Source: Trichaptum fuscoviolaceum
Lineage: Eukaryota; Basidiomycota; Agaricomycetes; Hymenochaetales; Trichaptaceae
Direction: 5' to 3'
Length of the DNA: 64,000 nt
Assembly: GCA_910574455.1 (NCBI GenBank)
Contig: CAJSYZ010000008.1
Location: 3,536,707-3,600,706, forward strand
Positions 1-11,877 of the stretch are shown piece after piece. A program made the translations under genes and the position numbers. The notes under the pieces are model-generated. The model was not told the origin of the DNA, made no database searches, and saw only the letters and a program-made list of their open reading frames with translations. Numbering within the stretch: the first letter of the stretch is position 1; each line of letters begins with the position of its first letter.

Positions 1-3000
1 CCGGGCAAGGAAGGCTGAGACTGCTACCAGTGCGTACTTCGAGACCCATCATGATGGGCATTTGATTCTGGACTCAATCCAGTACTATTGATGTCCCGCG
101 CAGCACATAATAGTACATCTACAGTATGCATAGCAATTCTCAACTGACATATGGGATTTTGATTCATTTAGAACGAGTATAGGACGTCCTGTTTCATAAC
201 TCACTCACTTTTTTGCGATCTCCACGATAGCTTTATATTTCTATATTATTTGTAGTAATTGTGTTTATAAGGTTTATGCATGGCATTTACCTGGTGATTG
301 TAAGATATGCTGAAGATACGTGCAGTAGCTTCTCATGTGTCTTCTGTCTTAAATAATGACCCTGTTTCTGGTACTCCTGAGGTACCTAATTCTTTAATAG
401 TGAGTTTGATTGTAATACACTTGCGCGGCTTCTACCGATCCTCAAAGAAGTTCCATTTGTTCGAGGACAGCCTCTCTGTAATGAGAAAGCAGAATAGTCT
501 CCACCGTCGAAGCCCCTCTAAGCGTGTCCCCTGCCAGTGCTGCTAAAGTGCTCCATCATAATCTTAGAGTGATTATCTTCGCTTTCCTTACGGCTGCTGA
601 CATGTGGATGCAGTACGCGCAAGACTACCGTTGATAACGCGATCAATGATGTCTTGGAAGTTGAGGCGCTGCTCATAGTAATGACCCAAACTCTCACCTA
701 TGGTATTTTGCACCACTCACGACATATATTGTTGGAGTGGACTCTAATTCTGTCCGGGGGGAAGAGATGGCGAGTCGGAAGGAAAGCCACCCCATCCGCG
801 CATATATGTTATCCACCAGCAGAAATTCATGTCCCTGCTTGAGGCGAGGCTGTGAGCAGCTATCCTTAGCATCATGCGGCTCTATCGCTACTATCACTGC
901 TCTTTCGAGTTCTTGTTAGAGGCATGCCAGAGACTCGGTGTATTTTAATCGTTCAAGCGGAGTTATGTGTTTTACGTAAGCCTGTGCGATAAAGTTTGAT
1001 CGAAGTGGGATTGTCTTTCTTGAACCAGCAGAACCAGCATGATACGTTCGGCCTCATCACACGAGCCTACAGCGGGACCTGCCTAAGACTCAGTCTAGAA
1101 TATTCTTATCTCTGCCTTTAATGAATCAAGCAAGCGACGCATGACAACGAAGTTTAGCTCGTCAACAGGATGCACACATCAAGTCGCCTTTTTTCAAGGT
1201 ATATGTATATACTGTACGCACTTTTTAACAGTTACGAGAACAACGTCCTTTGACGCCTACTATTCTGACGGGGATGAGCAAGGATATGGGACGGAAATCG
1301 AACAATGCGAAATTGTGAGCTTTCACATCGTCTTTGCGCTTTAGCGCTGCTCCTGGTCCGGCGCTTATTCGTGACCCATGAAGGATGTACATAACTCAAG
1401 TTCTAGTTGACCCTTCCTGATAAGCGCCTCTGCTATCATTTTCAGATTTGCCAGTGGCTGAGCGCTGGGCGGGCCTGTGAGCAAGAATCAGAGGTCACTG
1501 ACACACTAAATTAGATATCTATCGGGCATATCAACGGTAAGCGCCCATTTAAAACCTCCAGATAGGCTTGTGCGTATTTACTAGAGGCGAAAAAAGGATG
1601 TTGTTCCTAGCTAAACAGGCCCTTTCCGCACCGTCATCTCTTCCAAACCTTGAAATGGCAGATACAATTTTGCTCTTCATCAAAAGTTGAAGGAAAGTAA
1701 TGGAAGGCGGGTTTGAAATAGGCGCTGGAAGACGTTCACCACAAGTTGGTCCTGCGACCGCTTTCTCTCGTCGCCCTTAAACAACGGAGTCAGTTTCAGC
1801 GCTTGTTCAAGTTTTATTCGTACAAGTACATCATCATCTATTGAAACGGCGTATAAGAGCTGAAAATTCGGCAATTTCCAAAACCGATAGTCTGGAAAAA
1901 GGTCTTTATTCATATTGATCGTCATTGAGATGTCTTTGCTCTGCCTTGGCAGGGCGAGACAGTAAAATCCGGCAGGCTTTGTGAAAATTTCACAATTCAA
2001 CCATCTCCGTTTCCACAAAACGAAATGCGGAGGAAGTACACCACAGGCAATCTGGTCAGTTTTTCTAACCTCTAAGTGTTGCCTTTCACGTTATCGTTAT
2101 ACTTAACTACTTGATTTAAGCTGCCATCTGTATGATACCCCGCAGACTCTGCTACGGATGAAGTACTGCGTGTACTTCCTGAAAATCCTCACGTACAAAA
2201 TCTCCTCAGTACCTAGGTAGGTCTAATGTCATAAACGTGTGCAGCAGCGCCAATCAACTTCAACACGAGGGGGTCCTGAAGCAAATGTTCCTTTAAGATG
2301 TGAGCGTCAATCTTCCCTCCATCTTCCCTCTGACTTCAGGAACACGGTTCCAATCTCTGCAGAACAGTTGAAGCGTGTGCAGTAGACTGACCTAGTCTGA
2401 GTCCGATAGACTACACGCCTTCCTGCTCCACATGTGCAATGATGCGCGGGCCTCATAATGCTACGTATGGTACAAGTAGCCTGGCTTTCGAAGCTGATTT
2501 GCCTATTGGATTCACTGAAAACCAACGCAACTCTCGTGATTCCTATTCGGATACTTAAATGTACGCCTCAACACACATACACCTCGTTCGCAGAGGTTAA
2601 TTCCCGGATAATTCTCTCCGAGATCTTTATCTCTAGTATAGCTTGGGTATTCTGACGCTAATTTAAGAGAGGCTGTGAACACCAAATGCACTCATACATG
2701 CAGTTACTTCCCGGAACTTGCAAATAGAACACGTTTAGTCGAGATCACATCCTTTTTGATGAACAGCTGACTGATTCACCACCAATCTTGTCCTATACTC
2801 GGCTCACAGGAGCTTGAGTGCTCTTTCGTTAAACAAACAATCATACTTGACTACGATTGCAAAACTGCTGACCACTTCAGTTGTTGAAGCCCTTCGGGTA
2901 ACAGAATCACACTCAAATTTGCAACAAGTACTCGCAGCATCACATATGAAAGGTCGTCTACTTCTTACACACAGCTTAGCCGCACGCTTCAAGTTATCTT

Positions 3001-4062
3001 AGAGCTACGCGCTTCAAATACCCTAGTGCGCCGGCATAATGGTGTTTAGAAAAGTTAGGTCTCAATTGTAATGCATAGGCAAGAGGAATTGCTGTATATC
3101 GGTTGCTCTCGCTCTCAGGCTTAAACAAAAGCAGCCGCTGCTCTTGACCATATCGACTTCGATCTTGACGCCTAGGTTACTCGGCAGCAGTCCGCTCTGC
3201 ATGTAAATACATATACACACAAAAGCAATCTGATGAACTACTGCTCGCTAGGATAGATATCCGGAGGCTCCGGATCGGTTACAAGTAGCACCTTCCAACT
3301 GCCGTGATATCTTTTGATCGGTACATGCATGCGCAAACTGGCTATAGGGATCCGGACTTCAAGAAAGTAGAATCTGATATTCCCCACGTTTACATGCATA
3401 GCGATGGATACGAGGACTGTGTCCTCTTCCCATGCCGCTTGTAGCACTCTGGACTGTCGTAGACCAGTACATGAATGGTCACCTCCTAACGCTTGGTGAT
3501 TACACCTCACGATCCATTTCCTATATAAAACACAGGATTTATAAAGTTCTGAGCCCATATGAAAAATTATTAGTTGAGCACTAGTAGGGAAATGACTGGA
3601 CCTCAGGCTGCACCAGGACTCATAACGGTGAGCAAAGCGCTCGATTCTCAGGGACTCGGAGTTGAAGTTTGAACCGGTGCTCACCGATCTGATCTGATGA
3701 CGCACGGTCAGCCGAGGTTAATGCTTAACTCTAAATATCGCGTAAGCAAAACATTGCGGAGTAAGAGAACAAGTCAAGTCAAAAACCTTTCCAGCCTCTC
3801 AACTTGTTCTTAAACACTGAAAGGTCATGCAGCAGGGAAATAAATTTATATGTGAAGTTACTACATATTTGTTATGAAATTAGGATGAAGGGTGGCACGA
3901 CTGTGTACCGCTTTTTTTGGTCGTTGTCTGCAATCAATCAAGATTCGCCTTGGGTTAAAAAATCATATTATTCTGATTGCAGAAACGAAGATCAGAACGT
4001 AAGAAATAAGTTCGTTAAGGACCGGACCGACCTTCAATTCGAGAAAAAGAAGGTGGGCGGAC
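1..4062. other. No supportable gene
   Basis: I see no recognisable protein, RNA gene or repeat here. The two longest open frames are on the minus strand (1680-2018, 112 codons; 3238-3705, 155 codons). Neither shows a domain, a convincing splice context or low-complexity composition that would argue for coding. The second has a plausible beta-rich C-terminal half and could be a relic. The stretch is best described as intergenic or decayed DNA. Confidence 0.5.
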
Positions 4063-6343
4063 TCAGGCGGAGATGAGAGACGCCGTCCTCTCGTCCTCAG
4101 GGAAAGTCGTCTTCTCTTCCTCGATCGCCTTCTCATGCGCAGCCTCGCTCTTCACGGGTGGAAGCATCGTCCCAAAGTCCTCATCAGGCACCTTTGCCTC
4201 GGAAGTAGGGGCCGATGGAGAGGATGAAGGAGGCAAGGCTGTTGCCTGCCATCCACTTCGGAACGATGCAATGCCTGCGATCAAACCGAATATCCCGACC
4301 CAAATCTATCAAAGAAGAGCGAAGCAGTGAGTGAAGGTCCTTTCACATGAGTCCTCGAGGACGTGAAGGGAAATAGGAAGCTAGGAAACTCTTCCCGATG
4401 AGTGGCGATGGGCGAAGCTTATATGACCTGCCAATAGCAATAAATCCGCTGTCCGAACCTACGGTCGCGGATCCAGCGGATCCAGTATGAAGAAATGACA
4501 CAGAGCAATGAAGAGCTGTCGCCGTTCCTTAACCTTCGAGGTTCACAGGGCAAACAATGGCGTCTAAGAACGCCGAGGGAAACGGAGTTTAATCACAAGA
4601 ATGAAGGACACAACGACGTACCTCATTACTAAATAAGCCTTTTTCGAGAGACCTGTGTAAGAGCAGACATCACAATGTGTCAGTCTGGTGACTTTGAAGG
4701 GTTTCGCATATTTTAAGTCAAAGGCAAACGTAATAAACAAGGAACTGGACCTTATAGAAGGTGACGTGAAACTGTAACAAAAGAAATAGCATATAAAGAA
4801 AGGGAACATCACAAACGGAAGCAAAGTTGAATGATAAATAGAAATGCTGCGCAAGCGCACGAAGGGCGAACGCTACTGGAGCTCCGCAAAAAGATGGGGT
4901 GTGTGATGATATCTGTAAGAGGTGAACAAATTTCGCTCGGCAAGTCCTCTAGAACCTTCAGCATTTAATGCCGTGGAGTTTCCGAAAGATAGTGTACGAA
5001 TTGCAGAAGAAAACTTTGATGCACAGCCTCGTAAATGGTTCGGAGATTGAATCTCATGCTGCGTACTAGTTGAGGAAATAGTTCTAGAGTTAAAGCGGGC
5101 CGTGTGCTCAGAATCAAAATATCCGGTTGTTGAGTGGGTATATGGCCGTGAGCCGATCGAGAAGAGGTTAGTCTGGGACTGAGGACTGAACAACGGAGAG
5201 CCGAAGGTTCCATTGGGCTTGGAAACTCAGTAATGACTTCTTAGGCACATTTAAAAATATGCAGCAAACCTCAACAGGTGAAGTGAGAGAAGAGAAGGCT
5301 AACTGCTGCGGGTGACTAAGAAAGAATAGAAGTGTGATAGCAAAGGGGAAAGTAAGAACGAGGACTCAGAAGCAAACGTGAACACAGCCTTGACGGAGGA
5401 AACACAAGAGATGGATTTAGTACGCACCAGTGGAGAGTGAGTGGGAGGTATCCGAGGTTGACAACAAGCTCATTGATGAGAGCATCCCATCGGCGTGTAA
5501 GGTCAGCCTTCTCGGCTGCCTCATCGGATGCCTTACCCTTGCCCTTGACCTTGTTAAGAGCACGCTCACGCGATTTGAGCAGCTGGTGATCCTCGCGCAG
5601 GTGAGCGAACTGCAAGAGCACGTACGCAGCCCAGAACCGCGTAGACCAAAGACTAATCTTTCCGGTATTCAAAGAGATGGATTTCTTGACGAGCGGCAAA
5701 GCGAGTGCGGCGGGGAGGATGGCGTGTGCCCGGAGGTAATAGAGGTGCTCGAGTGGGTAGTAGGCGATCATTGACCAGCCTTGAAGGCGCTCGATAGTGA
5801 GCAGCTTGCGAGTTGGGGGGTGCATGCGCTCCAGAGATGTAAGCCACTGGTAGATTGGAAGGAGACCTAAACCAACTTATTGAAGGCGACGAAAAGTGAA
5901 TGAGTACAGCACATACCCCAGAACCTCCATAGCATCCGCGAATCCCCTATAAGATCATAAATCTTGCCGAATGCTGCGGCTGTTGCACTACTAGCATCCG
6001 TCCGCTTGCCATACTTATGCTGCAACCTTGCACGGAATCCCAGGAACGGGATGATGATTTTGAGTGCATATTGGATGACCTGCAGGATAACCATGAGATC
6101 CAAGCCATTTTCAGACAGGAGCTATGCATCAAACTCACCATGAGTAGTTTGCTATTGAGATACAAATTATGCTTCAGAATCGAGGAAACCCTTCAAGGCA
6201 TGCTCGACATACTCGCTTCCACTCCAAGTACTCAGGTATCTTATGGCATGGTCCAATGTTTCAGACGTCGGTGCAAGCGAGAATGCTCCCAGAACTAAGT
6301 CGTCGATGCGCTGTGTTGTAAGTTTCTTGCTGATAGAAGACAT
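4063..6343 (-). CDS. PEX11: Peroxisomal membrane protein PEX11 family
   Basis: PEX11 is a peroxisomal membrane protein that tubulates membranes and drives peroxisome proliferation and division. I reconstruct six exons on the minus strand: 6213-6343, 6139-6151 (13 nt), 5917-6079, 5428-5866, 4622-4652 (31 nt) and 4063-4305. All have GT-AG borders and consistent phase, giving 339 residues. Joined exons restore family motifs: STWSGSDKLLMVIQYALKI spans three exons, WGLLPIYQWLTSLER crosses intron 3, and LHWSLEKGLFSNEIWVGIFG is rebuilt through the 31-nt exon. A Lys/Glu-rich loop lies near residues 190-215 and a hydrophobic GIFGLIAGIASF segment near the C-terminus. Introns 4 (775 nt) and 5 (316 nt) are unusually long for this window. 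Start: the ATG at 6343 is followed by MSSISKKLTTQR. The micro-exons are inferred from protein conservation, not from transcripts. Confidence 0.9.
4653..5427 (-). other. Long intron of PEX11
   Basis: This 775-nt intron separates the large PEX11 exon from the 31-nt micro-exon. It has a GTGCGT donor and a TTACACAG acceptor. Open frames inside it (for example 4873-5193, minus) have no recognisable domain. Nearly all other introns in the window are 50-65 nt, so an old insertion may have expanded it; I see no inverted repeats or target duplication to prove this. Confidence 0.6.
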
Positions 6344-7689
6344 GGTGGTTAGTTCGAAAGATGCAGAGAAGTTTGCAGTCGAGAGTCAACACCGGGCAGT
6401 CGACCGAGACACTGGCACGGAGGGAAAGCACGTGAAAAAGAGGCAAAACGTGGGAAATCATGCTACAGTATAGTGACCTTCGATATGACTTGGCAATTGC
6501 ATCGAGAATAAAACACATAATAAATCTTAGCCAGATATTGCAACATGGTGTGTAGCAATCAAGATAGGTATGCACGTATACTTTATTAGAGGAGTAATTA
6601 AAATCAGTACAGAGCTAATGAGCCTCTTCCCCTGCGCTAGCCGCTTCCTCCGTCCACCCCATTACTTGAAGACAGTCTCGCAGAACGTCCAATGAATCTG
6701 TGAGAAGCGGACGGAAAACCATTGGGTATTCAAAGTAAAGACGCCTGAAGATCTCCACCGACTCTTTGCTGGTAGCTAGAAGCGCGTCTTGTATCTGTCC
6801 AGATTCTTTGAGGCAGGTCGACAACGTCTGCCGAGATTCCGCAAGATCTTGTTTAAAGCCTCCTGGGATGGTTTTGACGAGTTCGCGACTCATCGCCACT
6901 GCATCGCTGACCGAAGTCAACGCTTCTGCGCTCTTCCCCGTGGCTTTTCGACAGAGCGAGAGGACATTCAAAGACCGTGCAAGTTCAGCGGTTGCGCCCA
7001 CTCATAATCTGCTGCCATATTCTATCATCCTTGCATCGGACGAGGCCTTATTCGTGCCACCCGAATTATTGCTCATGCGGCAGAGGAGCCCATTATTGTG
7101 TCTGCGCTACCGGATCTCCCATCATACATCACTCGCGCTCATACGCAAGCTTGCGCTGGAGAACATGGATATTAATCTTCTAGGCTGTGTGCCTCAAGCT
7201 CAAAACAATGGATTACGCAAAAGTTCCTAGACACAAGACACCGGGTAAGGCCAGCCCTGCTGCCAATTGCTTGTGTCGGTCGAGGCCAACAGCATGCCAC
7301 CCGAAAAGCGGTTGCGCCCGCTCATGCATCATGCTGATCCGTGCTTTGAAGGAGAAGGCAAACAGGTGAGTACATTGTTGCATGATGCATTTGCCCGGGG
7401 CCAGTATACTTTTGAGACTGTGGTTGGCACACGTTAGCCGTGCCTTCCACGGTTGTGGGCTGTTGCTGTCCGCAGAAGTATATGCTCTAGAGCAAGGACA
7501 ACTGCCAGCCCAATTATTCACTACGGCATCCTTCGTGGAAGGTGGAAGCGCTTTTTTTCTTATTCTAGATTGTCAACAACAGACGGCGTGAGCGCAACAA
7601 GATCAGCATGGTGGCGCTGCGCAACACAGCATGCATTCATCAAGTTAAATGTGAGTGATACCATTCAGGCAGATTCACCACACTGATAA

Positions 7690-7857
7690 CTTCTGAACCA
7701 GATTTGAACTCGTTCGAACCGCCTTTTGAACCGAACTGAACCGAGCTCGCGGTTCAGTTTGCGGTTCGAGGCGAGGGCCAACATTCCCAAACCGTTCGGT
7801 TTGCGGTTCGGGTAAAAAGTGCCCTGAACCGAACCAAACGGAACTTTTGCAACCCTA
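7690..7857. repeat. GAACCG-type short repeat block inside TPR gene
   Basis: The block is dense in degenerate GAACCG/CGGTTC hexamers in both orientations. It interrupts TPR coding sequence directly after the codons for SDTGKR. On the minus strand the boundary reads TAGGGTTGCAAAAG, similar in start to the TAGGGCTCCTCA end of the hAT-like element at 49509. A matching second end was not found, so it may be a truncated non-autonomous element. Confidence 0.55.
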
Positions 7858-7974
7858 CTCGCTTTCCTGTGTCGCTCAGAAAAAGGGATAGATTGTTTAG
7901 AGAGATCACAAAGACTGGATTGAACACTTCCGGATTGGAGGATGCGAGCACTTGGTTTATCTTCTCCGCTTCCC

Positions 7975-8265
7975 GGATCACAACGACGCAATTGCTGATA
8001 GCAAAGGAGCAGTAAATATTTATAGAGAACTGGCCGAAATAGACACGGTGGCTTTCCGCTTGGAATTCGCGAGGTCTCTTGACTTTCTATCCCGGCTCTT
8101 GGTAACGCAGGAAAGAGAGACAACGCACTGGTTGCAAGCCAGGAATCTAAGAAGATATTTTGAGTGCTCAATGCTCATATCCTCCAACCCTGAAGCGTTC
8201 AATGATGGTCTTGCAATGTCTCTGAACAACCTAAGTCTTTGCCTCAGTGACGTGGGAAGCGAGAC
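7975..8265 (+). pseudogene. Inverted TPR block
   Basis: This plus-strand stretch encodes TPR-like helices (GAVNIYRELAEID, FARSLDFLSRLL, LAMSLNNLSLCLSDVGSE). Similar helices on both sides are encoded on the minus strand; LNNLSLFLSDTGKR lies just left of it. The simplest reading is an inversion of about 290 bp inside the old TPR gene. The breakpoints are placed only to within some 20 bp. Confidence 0.6.
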
Positions 8266-10056
8266 GAGGCATCACTCCAGACGGCCTGTTTCACGACGAC
8301 AAAGCGATAAAGATAATAGAGACTGAGCGAGGTAAACTCGGAAGTACTCTTGGTTACTCTCTGAAAGACTTCGAATAGCTTCGTGCACGATCGTGCAGAG
8401 CTGCAGCGCTTCTTTGAGTAGACCAAGCGAGCGCAAAGACCACGATAGTCTATCAGCTCTAATGAACAGCCCGAATGCAGGAGTGTCTGCGATGGTTTCG
8501 GGATTCTGCAGCTCGTCAAGCAAGGCAACGGTTTCTACCAACGCATCCGGTCGTCGCCACAAGCCAGATGCGTCGTTGTGGACAGCGTAGAATGGATCGG
8601 CAGGCGTAAGTTGATAATCCTGTATGCGCTCTTCATTCGAGGCGTTCCTCACCGTAAGAGCGTTCGTGGCCAGTGCCGTATCAAGCGTACGAATTTTGAA
8701 GTTGATGAGGAAGAGTTTGTCGCTTTTCGTAGCAATGCTGAGGTCCTAATGAATAATGAGCTTTAATAGTTTTGAATAGCACAAGGAAACTATACCAATG
8801 TTGTCTTGCCTCTCTTAGTAACTGTGAGGTCCTGTATGATGATGATGAATTCTGCTTCACAGAGAACCTCGGTGAAACATACTAGTGTAGCTTTGCGAAG
8901 TTCAACCTTTCTTTCCTCAATTGCCATCTGGTCAATGCCAAATATCTTCCTCGCTTCTCCTGGATCACGCTCCGCGGCCTCTACTTGCATCTTGATGCCA
9001 CCTTGGAGCTGAGTCGCATTGATCTGCAAGTCCACCATCAACATTTGAAGCAGTGATTCAGATCCTTAAATGGTTGTATAGCGAACTCTTTGCGCACATT
9101 AAATGTATTCCAGCATCTCGCACTCCTTCCCGTAGCTTCGTGATCTTCTTATCAATCGACCTTGCATTCAAAAGGTTCTTGCACCGTGTATACACGCGTC
9201 TGAAACGTCGACCACCTGGTTCCGGAAGGAGACCCTTGCATTCGGTATGTTTTTCATTGATTTTTCTGAATAGCTTTGCCTATCAGAAGTAAGACGTTGG
9301 ATGCTTACCAACTGAGACGTACCCGATCAGTTCATGAACCGGTCTGTCCAGCTCTTTGCGATCATCAACATATCCTTTGTGTACTCGTGAAAGGACGTTG
9401 GTGTTCTTCTGCAACTCGGACAGCAACTTCAAGATATCTTTTTTGTTATCGGAGTTCTGGATGTCAGGGTGAACGTACTGTCATTTCTGATATCAGCAAA
9501 GAAATAATTGCGCTCACAATTCCGAGCGTATCTACGAGAGCAAGTATGACACTCGTGATCGTCGTGATGATGAACAGTGGTTCGGCCATATTGGTAGTTG
9601 GGACCAGCTGCTGTCCTTGCAGAGTGCTGGGGATGGAGAGACGATTCGACGAGGCCTCGTCCGGGCATCAGGGGATCTATATATGAATGTTCGATGTGGT
9701 GAGCGTCTATGTAGAGACAAGGAGAGGATCGCCACGCTGCAAGACAATGAGTAAAGGATCATCAACAACATGAGAGTAACCAGATCCACTCACGACCATT
9801 GCACGAGAACGCCGCCTTGTGCTCCCAGATGCTCCTGTCATAGGCTATAGCACATGTGATCCTCAGACATGCCAGTGGTAACATTGGTGCTTCTCTCCTT
9901 CATCCCAATACTGAACCGTGACCGCTGCCAGTTTCTCCAGTTCCTTCACACCGTTGATTGTTACGCGCAGAGTAGCAACCGTGTTCGACGCCTGTTGGGG
10001 GCTGTTTGATAGCGAAAGATGGCGATAGCGGAAATTCCCGTAAGCGATCGCAGGTA

Positions 10057-10134
10057 CTAGGCTCGCAAGCCAGCCGTTAGTGTTAATGTTGTAGTAACTA
10101 TATCACAACACTAACGACTGGTTTACGAGTCTAG
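10057..10134. repeat. Imperfect inverted repeat, possible MITE or cruciform
   Basis: Two 28-nt arms (10057-10084 and 10107-10134) are inverted copies separated by a 22-nt spacer, with a core of CGTTAGTGTT / AACACTAACG. Twenty-four of 28 positions pair. The four differences are all G/A or C/T transitions. No flanking target duplication is obvious. Confidence 0.6.
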
Positions 10135-10531
10135 ATCGCAGGTGTGCCAACCTGAGTGTATTGAAGTTGGCCCGCCGGCCGTCGTGCATGCCAGTGTCGA
10201 AATAGAAAGCGATTACAAAGACGAGCCACATCGATACAGAAAATAGTTGAGTAGCGCAGGCGCCGGATCCCGTTCCAACTTCAGAGAGCGCAATTACTGG
10301 GTAGCGTCTATTGCCCAGGTACACCGCGGTCGTAGAGCGAGATGTCGAGCTCGAAGAGAATTGTGAATACGACAACTGTGCGTGCGAAGGAGTGGTGGGG
10401 GAACTGATCAGGATGGCAACGGTCGAGTGTGGCATCACTGAGTTCGCGGCCGGGTTCTGTCTTGCGTGGGCGAAGGGCTTGGAGGCAGGCGACGCGAAGT
10501 CGGCGAGGTAGCGGTCATTGGGTGTCGGCAC
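10103..10531 (-). CDS. Possible small membrane protein, unrecognised
   Basis: A 142-codon minus-strand frame has a Ser/Thr/Pro-rich first half. A better-looking stretch follows (VYLGNRRYPVIALSEVGTGS) and then a hydrophobic segment, MWLVFVIAFYF. The second half could be an exon of a small integral membrane protein. I cannot assign a family; the frame runs into the inverted repeat at its 3' end, so the gene, if real, is spliced or broken. Confidence 0.25.
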   Translation of the reverse strand: MPTPNDRYLADFASPASKPFAHARQNPAANSVMPHSTVAILISSPTTPSHAQLSYSQFSSSSTSRSTTAVYLGNRRYPVIALSEVGTGSGACATQLFSVSMWLVFVIAFYFDTGMHDGRRANFNTLRLAHLRSRLVNQSLVL

Positions 10532-10599
10532 GGTTGGGATTCGGGTTAACTTCCATAGGGAGTTTCGAGAGAGCTAGGATGTGGTTCATGTCGAGTAAA

Positions 10600-11877
10600 A
10601 TGTTGGTGAAAGTAATGGCACATCGTTCAATCCACTTCACCTTGAAGTTCATAAGCACTGGGAAAATTGAATTTCTTGGACTTTATGTAACTTTTCTACA
10701 TACTTCCTTCCACCACCACTGTCAACCGCTCGACGACCACAGGTCAGGACCAGCGTGCCATTCAGCCTTGCCTGTGTCTACCATTGAGCTTGTCAAGAAG
10801 CTTCTACTTTAATTGACAGCTCCTAGGTGAAACTTTTTAGTGGAATCAAACCCATATCCATGCTAATAACCTCAGTTCTCAGTTGCTTGTGGTACTGATG
10901 ATCGTATCAGATCTCCGCGTCTCCTTCATCTGTATAACTCGATATCGATTCATCTACGGGAAGTACATACGGACCTGTCAATACACCAACGCTAAGGATC
11001 CAGTCCCCCTTTCTTTATTCCATTTAGTACTTAGAGGACTCTGCAACCGGCGATGCGTCACGTCTTTGCAACTAAGGCCGACACCGGAATAAAGCCTCAA
11101 GGATTTACCCCAGGTATTAATCATGACAACGGCAGATTATTTTTACAACAAAAACTAGCGTGGCGATCATCACGTCTGGAGATGGCCCTGCCAGCTCGTC
11201 AGCCTTTAAGCTTCCTTCACCACCTGTACGCATTACCCACCGGTTTTCTTGGCGACTGACGATGACGATCCCGACCTTTATCCTATTTGAATTGACTACT
11301 CTTCGCCGAGCTTCAGCCACATATTCTGTACGGGGAACGTCTTCGTGCTCAGACATTGTTGGGCGCGAAGCCTTTGTGCAACTGTCGTCCCGCCTCTACG
11401 CGTGGGCTGACTTGGTCGAATGTGCTATCCTTTTGCAAAATGCTCCGCACGTGTTCCAGGCTTCACTGCAAAAGACCCGAGACAGAAACCGACCCCCCCC
11501 CCCCACCCCCGATGACCATATTCTGTACTATGTCCTGGTCAGCTCCTGCCCACACAACTGTGAATCGACCCCGACGCCCAGGTGCTGCGTACCTTGGTCA
11601 AACCTGGTCTATAAATATGTCTATGCATCCATCGTGACATTCAAGCTCATCAGATCCGCTGGAGAGGCAGACGCCGACGGTCAGACTTGAATTGCTTCCT
11701 GTATTCTTCTGAACTGCAGACATTCAATCATGCATCATGTGGAAGGGTGCAACGTTCTCCGTTTAGTCGATATATCTCCGCAAAGACTATAAAATTCGAA
11801 CGTATGTTGCATTTTCTTTACCAATCGCAAACGCTAGGCAATTACGGATTCTGTACTTCGCTGGTAAAGGCCTCACA
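10600..11877. other. Intergenic upstream region of GH10 gene
   Basis: No gene is supported. The region holds an uninterrupted C-rich tract at 11493-11510 and a TATAAATA element at 11610-11617, about 260 bp before the xylanase start codon. An open frame at 11160-11690 (plus) has no domain and overlaps these elements, so I read it as non-coding promoter and spacer DNA. Confidence 0.4.
11610..11617 (+). promoter_or_regulatory. Candidate TATA box
   Basis: TATAAATA lies about 260 bp upstream of the GH10 start codon. The distance allows a long leader. Assignment rests on sequence and position only. Confidence 0.3.

Larger units (their letters stand above)
6615..9589 (-). pseudogene. Decayed TPR-repeat gene, MLKL-NTD/STAND-like
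   Basis: Pieces of one Agaricomycete-type gene are scattered here. The 5' part (minus, 8790-9589) starts at ATG 9589 with a hydrophobic helix (ALVDTLGIVSAIISLLISEM). It continues through an exon with LLSELQKNTNVLSRVHKGYV and then a Glu/Lys-rich helical segment, reaching a frameshift near 9060-9110. This resembles the helical adaptor (MLKL-NTD-like) domain found ahead of TPR or NTPase domains in fungal proteins. TPR-like helices follow at 8272-8652, 7857-7981 and 6615-7001 on the minus strand, while 7975-8262 reads on the plus strand. No NTPase P-loop is visible. Frameshifts, the inverted block and a repeat insertion make an intact product unlikely. Family placement is inferred from helical pattern and repeated LNNLSL-type motifs. 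Confidence 0.6.

Noticed and set aside
3238..3705. 155-codon minus-strand frame as a gene
   Set aside because: No domain, no splice partners and no promoter features; open frames of this size occur by chance in 64 kb.
11160..11690. 176-codon plus-strand frame before the xylanase
   Set aside because: It runs through a C-homopolymer tract and a likely TATA region and has no recognisable sequence; more likely promoter DNA.
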